The position numbers and the translations under genes were made by a program. From assembly GCA_018303895.1 (NCBI GenBank), contig JAGVXJ010000009.1:1-11823 (forward strand): a stretch of 11,823 nucleotides of DNA, written 5' to 3'. The stretch comes from Candidatus Pacearchaeota archaeon. GTDB lineage: Archaea > Nanobdellota > Nanobdellia > Pacearchaeales > GW2011-AR1. Below are positions 6,273-11,605 of this stretch, piece after piece. Position 1 is the stretch's first letter. Every line of letters starts with the position of its first letter. The notes under the pieces were generated by a model that was not told the origin of the DNA, did not search any database, and was given only the letters and a program-made list of their open reading frames with translations.

Positions 6273-7216
6273 TGGTAAGTAATCTTATAAAAATAAAATC
6301 TAAAAAGGAACTTTTGAATATGAATGAAATAGATATGCATCCAGAAGAAGAAATTGAAGAAATGCTGTGGAATAATAAAATCTTATCTGATATTTATCTA
6401 TTAAACAGACAGGTTCCAAGTTATGATGGGTCAAAAAAGATTGACATTTTAGGATTAGATAATGATAATAATATTGTTATTATAGAAGTTAAAGACGAAG
6501 AAGCGGATGAAGATGTTATTCTACAAGTTATGAGATACGCCTTTTGGGTTGAAACTAATCCAGATTCAGTTAAATCTTTATACCTCGAAAAAAAAGATAA
6601 GGAAGAAGGATTTGGTTTTGAATGGAATCAAAAATCAAATATTAGAATACTTATTGTTGCTCCATCATTTACTGAAGATGTTAGAAAACTTATTAGTCGA
6701 GTTAAATATAACATTGAACTTATAGAGCTTAAAAAATTTAATGATGGAGAATCAGATTTAATTTTTATAAATCAAATTGAAACTGAGGAAAATCCATCCT
6801 ACAAACCATCTGTTTTAAGATATACTGGAGAATATGGTGAAGAATTTTATAAAACTCAACGAAATGAAATTGCTGTGCCACAGTTTATGAAAGTAGTAGA
6901 GATGATGGAATCTTATTTAAAACAGAAAGGTTGGAATCTTAAAAGAAAACAGAATCAAAGTTATATTGCATTTAAATCGGGTTTTCCAATTGTTTGTGGA
7001 GTTGAATGGATTGGTTCAAAAAGTTTTGCGTTATTTTTTAAAGTTCCAAAAGAAATATCAGATAGAATAAATATTAATAACTCAAGTATAGAAAAATATG
7101 ACTATTCTGAAAGATGGAATCAAATAGATTATAAAATAATTTCTTTGGATTTTTTAAACATGAAAGAGTTTGACGCTCTCTTTGAAGCATCATATAAAAA
7201 TATAACTGGAAAATAA
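6272..7216 (+). CDS. PD-(D/E)XK nuclease-fold protein, NucS/DUF91-like
   Basis: In this 314-aa protein the first 90 residues carry a restriction-endonuclease-like core: a helix with Glu26/Glu27, the strand KIDILGLD with Asp58, the strand IVIIEVK with Glu72 and Lys74, and the following helix with Gln85 and Arg88-Tyr89. This is the D...E-x-K + Q-x2-RY arrangement of NucS-like and related archaeal endonucleases that cut branched or mismatched DNA. The C-terminal part (about 195-314) resembles small domains attached to such nucleases (DUF5655-like, low confidence). The gene starts inside the stop of the ABC ATPase gene (TAATG) with no ribosome site, which suggests coupled translation although the functions seem unrelated. 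Codon use looks more A/T-biased than in the ATPase gene (by eye, not computed), so recent insertion behind the ATPase gene is possible. The substrate DNA is unknown. Confidence 0.75.
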   Translation: MVSNLIKIKSKKELLNMNEIDMHPEEEIEEMLWNNKILSDIYLLNRQVPSYDGSKKIDILGLDNDNNIVIIEVKDEEADEDVILQVMRYAFWVETNPDSVKSLYLEKKDKEEGFGFEWNQKSNIRILIVAPSFTEDVRKLISRVKYNIELIELKKFNDGESDLIFINQIETEENPSYKPSVLRYTGEYGEEFYKTQRNEIAVPQFMKVVEMMESYLKQKGWNLKRKQNQSYIAFKSGFPIVCGVEWIGSKSFALFFKVPKEISDRININNSSIEKYDYSERWNQIDYKIISLDFLNMKEFDALFEASYKNITGK

Positions 7217-7226
7217 TTCCCCCTTC

Positions 7227-7568
7227 TCAAAACTCCAACACAGGACTTTTTTCCCGAATATGCGGAATTAAGATATTTGTTGTTTCTTCGTTTTTGCCGT
7301 CAGAGATACAGAATTTAATCGCATCCATATTTCTAAAATTAACAATATTCATTTTTATGTTTGTTATCTTGGATGCTTCAATCATTTTAGAAAGAATTCT
7401 GGAAAAAACTTCAGACACATTAATAATTTGCATAGCAACTAAATCCCCTTTTTTATCAAAATCCAAAACAAAATTTCCAAGTTCAACTGCTCCAGCTGAC
7501 TTTTTCCCTTCTAAATATATAAATAAATCGTCGCCTTCTTTGTCGTAATCAAAATTAAATTTTTCCAT
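7227..7568 (-). CDS. DUF2283-type protein, probable antitoxin
   Basis: This 113-aa protein has an N-terminal half that fits DUF2283: FDYDKEGDDLFIYL at 6-19, then a beta strand GNFVLDFDKKGDLVAMQI at 31-48 with the characteristic D-x-D-x2-G turn. In bacteria, DUF2283 genes commonly sit next to a DUF4258 gene as a putative type II toxin-antitoxin pair, and here the upstream neighbour fits. The start at 7568 is one base after the TAA of that gene (TAAAATG), with a weak AGGAT upstream. The C-terminal half (about 60-113) is longer than the minimal DUF2283 domain and unassigned. It converges on the nuclease gene with a gap of only ten bases. The antitoxin role is by analogy. Confidence 0.72.
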   Translation of the reverse strand: MEKFNFDYDKEGDDLFIYLEGKKSAGAVELGNFVLDFDKKGDLVAMQIINVSEVFSRILSKMIEASKITNIKMNIVNFRNMDAIKFCISDGKNEETTNILIPHIREKSPVLEF

Positions 7569-7569
7569 T

Positions 7570-7881
7570 TTATCCTATTGCTTTTTGCCAATCCCTATTT
7601 ATTTTAATAATTGTAACTATAAGAACTTTTCCGTTTAAAACCAGAGCATATCGATGATAAAGATGTTTTGAATAAGCAAAATAACAATCATATTTTTCTT
7701 TGTTCCTTTCTTTCGCTTCTTGTTTCCTTGCAAAAACTAATTTCGTCGGAAAAATTATATTTTCTTTAACCTCTTCCAAATCAATTTCTCTGACTATTGC
7801 CTGCAACTCTGCATGATCTGTAATAATTATCTCTTCTTTTTTGTATCCTTTAAGTTTTTCTCTTAATTCCTCTAAATCCAT
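7570..7881 (-). CDS. DUF4258-like small protein, probable toxin
   Basis: In this 103-aa protein, residues 20-45 read as the opening of DUF4258: ITDHA with His23, then a helix with Arg31, ending in VKENIIFP. The rest (65-98) alternates strands (YDCYFAYS, HRYALVLNG, KVLIVTIIKI) as in RelE/BrnT-like barrels, ending in a basic helix. DUF4258 proteins are predicted RelE/ParE-type RNases or gyrase-binding toxins. The order toxin first, DUF2283 partner second, with one base between them, supports a two-gene cassette. It has its own upstream AT-rich promoter region. A metal- or nucleic-acid-binding role without toxicity is possible. Sure of the pairing, less of the activity. Confidence 0.65.
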   Translation of the reverse strand: MDLEELREKLKGYKKEEIIITDHAELQAIVREIDLEEVKENIIFPTKLVFARKQEAKERNKEKYDCYFAYSKHLYHRYALVLNGKVLIVTIIKINRDWQKAIG

Positions 7882-7894
7882 TTTCTAATAAAGA

Positions 7895-7910
7895 AATATT
7901 TATTTTTAAT
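7895..7910 (-). promoter_or_regulatory. AT-rich promoter region of the toxin-antitoxin pair
   Basis: The minus strand reads ATTAAAAATAAATATT, about 14-29 bases upstream of the ATG at 7881. Spacing fits a leaderless start, but the region lacks a sharp TATA consensus. Confidence 0.3.
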
Positions 7911-7935
7911 TCTTCCCATATCCAACAAATTTTAA

Positions 7936-8003
7936 TTTCTCTTCATGGAAAATTAGAATAATTTTCTATAGCGTAGCGAGAGAAACTTCAGTTTCTCTTC
8001 ATG
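7936..8003. repeat. Twelve-base direct repeats flanking two perfect hairpins
   Basis: TTTCTCTTCATG occurs at 7936-7947 and again at 7992-8003. Between and overlapping them are two perfect inverted repeats: GAAAATTA-GAA-TAATTTTC (7948-7966) and AGAGAAACT-TC-AGTTTCTCT (7979-7998). The second covers the stop codon of the 658-aa gene. The second direct repeat encodes its last residues, so the first may be a copied fragment. This could be a small palindromic repeat element, a duplication scar or a 3'-end stabilising structure. Confidence 0.55.
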
Positions 8004-9964
8004 AAATCATCCATGAATTTCTTGACTTGTTCGTTTGGCTGATTGCTTTTTACTGAATAAGAATCATTTGATGTCTTTTCTGTTTTTATTGTATTTTTAA
8101 ATTTATTTCGTGCGTTCTCTCCAATCATTACTTCGCTTTCTGATTGAGAAGTTAATTTCTTCAAATTAATTATGAAATTCTTTATCCCAATAAAGTTTAG
8201 AATTCCATCCTGTTTTTTTGCAACGATTTCTCCATTCTCGACGGATATTCCGAATTTAACCTTGCTTTTGAAAACTTTATTATGGTAAATTAAAATGTCT
8301 CTTATTTTTTCGGCTAAACTTACTGCAGATTTTTCATTTTGCATAGTTTTGGTTTTTGATGGAAGGAATAAAAATATTAAATGGTCATAACCTTCGTAGG
8401 TATAAGCTTTTTGAATTTCTGCAGAGTCGACGATTTTTTGAAGTGTTTCTTTTATTTCTTCTTTTGAAATTTCCATAATATTTTTTATTTTCACACAAAC
8501 TCCTGTAACGGGGATTTGTTCTCCTTTAATCGAAACTGAAATGTCTGCCTTGTTTGTTATTTCCAAACTGTCTTTCTTTTTTACCATCGGAACAAGTGGT
8601 GCTCCAGAATATTTATAATTTGAGGCTTTGTATGCATCGATTTTAGTCTTCAAACTTTTTCTTGCTATTAACCAAAGTCCAATTCCTAAAAGTAGTATTA
8701 TAAAAATCCAGATGAAAACATTTCCAACTACTGACTGAAAAACACCTAAAATTTTTCCTTGCATTTTCTCGACGGCAATTGCTTTTCCTGTTAAACTTAA
8801 TTTTTCAGAAACTCCGTTTGATTCAACATTGTATTCTCCTTCAGGTGCTTTGAGAACGTACGTTCCAGATTCTCCCACACCGAGAGAAAGTGGAATTTCA
8901 AATGATTGGTCGGCAATTTTAATTGTGTTTGTTTTTTCATATTTTACATTTCCAGTATTGGTGAATATTACTGTGTTATTTATTATTTCTGTTTTCAATT
9001 CCTCTTTTGCATTTATAGTGAATGAAACTTCTTTATTTATTCCGCCGGCTTCAACTAAAACTTTCCAGGTTGAGGGTGGTTCGCTTTGAAGAATTTCATA
9101 TGAAAAAGCTTCGTTGGAATCTTTTTGTGCTTCGTTCAATAATTTATCTTTTGAATTTTTTAATTGATATTTTACCGGCAAAGACATTTTTTCTCCAGCT
9201 TGGTCGTAGAGATTTGATTTTATAATTTGAGTTGATAAAGGATTTATATTCGGTGATTCAACCATTACTTCAAGGCTGGTTGGAATTTGATTTATTACAA
9301 CATTTTTTGAGAGCATTCCAAAATTTGTTTTTTCTTCGCTTAAACCGGTTTCGTAAACTTCAATGTTAAGATTGTATGTTCTGGATTTTACATCTTTGGG
9401 AAATAAAAATTCTAAAGTGAACTGACCATTTTTTACTGGTGCAGATAACTTTATTGGGTTTGCCAAATCTTGATGGTTTGAGGTTACTTCGATGAAACCA
9501 TCTACCGACTGGTTTGTTCCCTTTTTTGCGGTACCGGTGATTTCGACTTTCTCTCCAGGATTGTAATTATCTTTTAGACTGCTTGTGGTTATTGCTATTG
9601 TTCGGGATATTGTGAAGCTGTCGGTGTAAGTTGATTCTCCACTTCCGATAGAAAATTTTATTCGGCAACTTCCTTGTGCGTTTTGAACGAAATTATCTGA
9701 TAGTGGAATTGAATATGTTTTTTGCTCTTCTTCCCCGGCTTTTAGAAAAACGACGTCTTTGGCGATTTCAAAAGAATTTTCGTTACAGGTTAATTCAGTG
9801 ATGAGAAAATTGTTTATGTTTTCTGATGCGGTTATTTTTACTGGGACTTTGATGACTTGGCTATAAGTATAAGTGCTTTCGGGCTGTTGGTTGACGATGA
9901 TTGTTGCTGAAACCAGAGTTAACAAAAGCAACGGCAAAATTCCTAAAATTATTCCTCTTTTCAT
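7988..9964 (-). CDS. Surface protein with Ig-like ectodomain, one helix and degenerate cyclase-like cytoplasmic domain
   Basis: This 658-aa protein has a signal peptide (1-20, ending VSA). Residues 21-390 are beta-strand-rich, Thr/Ser/Asn-rich and Ig/CARDB-like, with Cys60 and Cys100 able to pair. LTGKAI is at 391-396, and a single membrane helix spans about 415-434 with basic residues on the inner side. The cytoplasmic part (about 484-626) follows the order of a class III nucleotide cyclase domain: VCVKIKNI (first metal-site strand), EGYDHLIFLFLP (second metal-site strand), a helix with AEKIRDIL, FGISVENGEIVA (matching GI-x-x-GE-V) and INLKKL followed by EVMIGENA (matching NLAARL...ILIS). 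The first metal Asp appears to be Asn495, Asp527 is kept, and the transition-state Asn/Arg are not conserved, so it is probably inactive or only binds ligand. A TATA box lies 21-30 bases upstream. Confidence 0.72.
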   Translation of the reverse strand: MKRGIILGILPLLLLTLVSATIIVNQQPESTYTYSQVIKVPVKITASENINNFLITELTCNENSFEIAKDVVFLKAGEEEQKTYSIPLSDNFVQNAQGSCRIKFSIGSGESTYTDSFTISRTIAITTSSLKDNYNPGEKVEITGTAKKGTNQSVDGFIEVTSNHQDLANPIKLSAPVKNGQFTLEFLFPKDVKSRTYNLNIEVYETGLSEEKTNFGMLSKNVVINQIPTSLEVMVESPNINPLSTQIIKSNLYDQAGEKMSLPVKYQLKNSKDKLLNEAQKDSNEAFSYEILQSEPPSTWKVLVEAGGINKEVSFTINAKEELKTEIINNTVIFTNTGNVKYEKTNTIKIADQSFEIPLSLGVGESGTYVLKAPEGEYNVESNGVSEKLSLTGKAIAVEKMQGKILGVFQSVVGNVFIWIFIILLLGIGLWLIARKSLKTKIDAYKASNYKYSGAPLVPMVKKKDSLEITNKADISVSIKGEQIPVTGVCVKIKNIMEISKEEIKETLQKIVDSAEIQKAYTYEGYDHLIFLFLPSKTKTMQNEKSAVSLAEKIRDILIYHNKVFKSKVKFGISVENGEIVAKKQDGILNFIGIKNFIINLKKLTSQSESEVMIGENARNKFKNTIKTEKTSNDSYSVKSNQPNEQVKKFMDDFMKRN

Positions 9965-9984
9965 ATAGGAATCAGTGATTTATT

Positions 9985-9994
9985 ATTTATAAAG
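9985..9994 (-). promoter_or_regulatory. TATA box of the 658-aa surface protein
   Basis: The minus strand reads CTTTATAAAT, 21-30 bases before the ATG at 9964. It is one half of a 74-base divergent promoter region. Confidence 0.55.
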
Positions 9995-10009
9995 ATTTAT
10001 TCGGAAAGG

Positions 10010-10020
10010 TTTTAATATCT
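10010..10020 (+). promoter_or_regulatory. TATA-like promoter of the DinB-like gene
   Basis: TTTTAATATCT, preceded by AAAGG, lies 19-29 bases before the ATG at 10039. Spacing fits a leaderless mRNA. Confidence 0.45.
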
Positions 10021-10038
10021 AATTACCTTGTTTTTGGA

Positions 10039-10506
10039 ATGAATGATTTTTTATCTAATTGGAAACAGGTAAACGAACTGACTTTGGATTTTCTTAAAAA
10101 AATTCCGGAAAAAGAATTTTCTAAAAAACCCTTTGACCCAAGGTTCAAAAGTCTGGCATGGGAATTTGCATGCATTTTATCGACGAGGGCAGGATACATA
10201 AAAGGATTCGCTTTAGGTAGTTTGGACGGAAGTTGTTTTTCTGCAGATACAGAACTTTCCAAAAAAGAATTTTTGAAAAAACTGGAAGAAACGAGCAAAA
10301 AGATTTTAGATGTTTTGAATAATCAAAGTGTTGATGAGATAATTTACTTTGGGGAGAAAACTTCTAAAGAAAATGTTATTTCATGGCTTATGCAACACGA
10401 ACAATTTCATTTTGGAAAACTTCTTTTGTATTTTTCGAAGGCAGAAATTGAACTTCCCTCTTCGCTGTTGAAAATGTGGGGAGAAAATAGTTTTAGAAAA
10501 AAGTGA
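10039..10506 (+). CDS. DinB/YfiT-like four-helix protein with incomplete metal site
   Basis: This 155-aa protein is helical throughout, with the layout of the DinB/YfiT superfamily: helix 1 (2-21), helix 2 after SLAWEFACILS (38-56), helix 3 (72-95), and a final helix with Gln119-His120-x3-His124-x-GK (112-133). The two late histidines match the H-x3-H pair that binds a metal in this fold. The first His, normally in helix 2, is not visible; Ser48-Thr49-Arg50 stand at about that point. DinB-like enzymes are metal-dependent thiol transferases (bacillithiol or mycothiol S-transferases, maleylpyruvate isomerase). With a two-His site the function is open. It is preceded by its own promoter and diverges from the 658-aa gene. 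Confidence 0.68.
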   Translation: MNDFLSNWKQVNELTLDFLKKIPEKEFSKKPFDPRFKSLAWEFACILSTRAGYIKGFALGSLDGSCFSADTELSKKEFLKKLEETSKKILDVLNNQSVDEIIYFGEKTSKENVISWLMQHEQFHFGKLLLYFSKAEIELPSSLLKMWGENSFRKK

Positions 10507-10517
10507 GTTGCCCTAAA

Positions 10518-10528
10518 ATATTTAAACC
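10518..10528 (+). promoter_or_regulatory. TATA box of the frameshifted winged-helix gene
   Basis: ATATTTAAACC lies 20-30 bases before the ATG at 10548, the same spacing as at intact genes here. The surviving promoter suggests the gene was recently functional, or that the frameshift is not a true loss. Confidence 0.45.
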
Positions 10529-10547
10529 CTGTTTCTTGAGTATTCTT

Positions 10548-10947
10548 ATGACAATCAAACATCAAAATTCAGAGGCTCTGGCCTTGGCTAGAGATTACCT
10601 TTGGGAAACACAAAGAAGATAATTCTAGCTGTTGCTCTTTTATTTCTGAAAGGGAAAAATTAATTCTTTTTGAACTTGTTCATTTTAATGGTTCAACTCA
10701 ATATTCTGCAATAAAATATATTTCTAAAAAAAGAAATTTAGCACCAAGCAGTTTAAAGTATGTTTTGAAAAAACTTTGTTATAAAAATATTATTTCTTAC
10801 GACGGAAAAATAGAAATTACTGAAGAAGGAATTTTTTTAATTAAATCATTCGGGGTCCATAGTTCAATGGTAGAATTGACGGCTCCAGTCAAGAAGAACC
10901 AAAGGTTCTTCCTTGGACCATCTCCTTTGAGGGTGGCTCATGGCTGA
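10548..10947 (+). pseudogene. Winged-helix DNA-binding protein, frameshifted near its start
   Basis: The ATG at 10548 opens MTIKHQNSEALALARDYLWE and stops at TAA 10620-10622 after 24 residues. The frame one base further on is open to 10947 and lacks an ATG. From about 10615 it encodes EDNSSCCSFISEREKLILFE and then a winged helix-turn-helix: ELVHFNG, STQYSAIKYISKKRNL, the recognition helix APSSLKYVLKKLCYKN, and the wing IISYDGKIEITEEGIFLIKSF. One surplus A in the AAA at 10612-10614 would explain the break. The fold suits a small archaeal transcription regulator. No stop occurs before the tRNA gene, so the frame continues through it to 10947; residues after IKSF are the tRNA read as protein. 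Either a decaying gene, an assembly error or programmed frameshifting. Confidence 0.55.
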
Positions 10948-10991
10948 TATGAAGAAACCGTTAGATGAGGGTTCAATTCCCTCTGGACCCA
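10853..10991 (+). tRNA. tRNA-Trp(CCA) with an anticodon-loop intron
   Basis: The spliced form is a 71-base cloverleaf. Acceptor GGGTCCA (10853-10859) pairs with TGGACCC (10984-10990). The D stem is GTTC/GAAT with loop AATGGTA. Anticodon stem GACGG (10878-10882) pairs with CCGTT (10958-10962). The T arm is GAGGG-TTCAATT-CCCTC (10967-10983), and the discriminator is A10991. The loop after splicing is CT-CCA-(G/A)-A, so the anticodon is CCA (10885-10887). Trp is the isotype most often carrying an intron in archaea, and A73 agrees with archaeal tRNA-Trp. CCA is not encoded. The GNAT gene starts 8 bases after the tRNA, suggesting one transcript cut by RNase Z. Confidence 0.85.
10889..10956 (+). 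other. tRNA-Trp intron, about 68 bases
   Basis: The intron is placed between G37 and A38, the canonical archaeal site. Because CTCC is followed by AG in exon 1 and AAA precedes CCGTT, cutting one or two bases earlier on both sides gives the same anticodon. The bulge-helix-bulge is weak: CTCC against GAAG gives three of four pairs. The intron contains a strong hairpin GAAGAACC-AAA-GGTTCTTC (10893-10911). I see no convincing C/D-box pair, though the Trp intron of some archaea is a C/D guide RNA. Confidence 0.6.
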
Positions 10992-10999
10992 TTGGAAAC

Positions 11000-11605
11000 A
11001 TGAAATTTGTAAAAATCGAAAATCCAAAGAATTTTTTTGATAAAGAAAAAGAAATTTTGAATCAGACTATTGAGGTTGTCAGAGATGCGTTTGCAAGTCC
11101 GATGGGATTCGAAGATGTTTATCAGCATTTAACTATTCCTGAAAAAGTTTATTTACTTTTTAACGAAGAAAAAGTTATTGGAATGGGAAGTTACAGCCAG
11201 AAAGTTTTTTCTGGAATTCCGGTTTTAACTACCGATGGAATTGCAATAAAGGAAGATTTTCAGGGCAAGGGAGTTTTTAACGAACTTACTAACTTAGTTT
11301 TGAATGGAGAAAGAGTTATTTGTTTAAGGACGCAAAATCCACACATGTATCTGGCTCTTGAAAAAAAGTGCAAAATTGTTTATCCAAATGAAAACATAGA
11401 AATTCCAGAAGCCTTAAAATTAGTAAGAAACGAATACGGAAATTTTCTTAATTGTGAACTCGATGAATTCGGAATCGCCCGAAAGTTTTATGGAAAATCG
11501 CTTTATGGAAAAATTAAATTTCATCCAAGAATCTCCAAACTTTTTGAACAGATGAAAATGAATATCTCTGCTGGAGATGCTCTGATTGTTACGGGGGTAA
11601 GATGA
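11000..11605 (+). CDS. GNAT-family N-acetyltransferase
   Basis: This 201-aa protein has the GNAT fold markers: strands VYLLFNEEKVIGMGSYS (50-66) and VLTTDGIAIKEDF (75-87), followed by the acetyl-CoA pyrophosphate loop Q88-G-K-G91 and helix VFNELTNLVL. The next strand VICLRTQNP and helix MYLALEKK (116-123) match GNAT motif B. A C-terminal part of about 60 residues is extra and may bind substrate. GNATs transfer an acetyl or acyl group from CoA to an amine. I chose the ATG at 11000, just after the tRNA; the in-frame ATG at 10940 lies inside the tRNA intron. The stop overlaps the next start (ATGA), so this gene and the deacylase are co-translated and may act on related molecules. The acceptor is unknown. 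Confidence 0.8.
   Translation: MKFVKIENPKNFFDKEKEILNQTIEVVRDAFASPMGFEDVYQHLTIPEKVYLLFNEEKVIGMGSYSQKVFSGIPVLTTDGIAIKEDFQGKGVFNELTNLVLNGERVICLRTQNPHMYLALEKKCKIVYPNENIEIPEALKLVRNEYGNFLNCELDEFGIARKFYGKSLYGKIKFHPRISKLFEQMKMNISAGDALIVTGVR

Noticed and set aside
10765..10947. Stand-alone 60-aa protein starting at TTG 10765
   Set aside because: This start cuts the winged helix in half, and the last 30 codons are the tRNA gene.
10941..10953. C/D-box guide RNA inside the tRNA intron
   Set aside because: CTGA and TGATATGA occur together near the 3' end, but no paired C box at the 5' end or guide region of proper spacing is visible.
10853..10991. Glu, Gln or Gly identity for the tRNA
   Set aside because: The D-arm resembles these, but only CCA is preceded by CT and followed by a purine in a seven-base loop closed by GACGG/CCGTT.
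10940..10999. Upstream ATG for the GNAT protein
   Set aside because: It lies within the tRNA intron; the extra 20 residues are tRNA exon 2 read as protein, and would be removed by processing.
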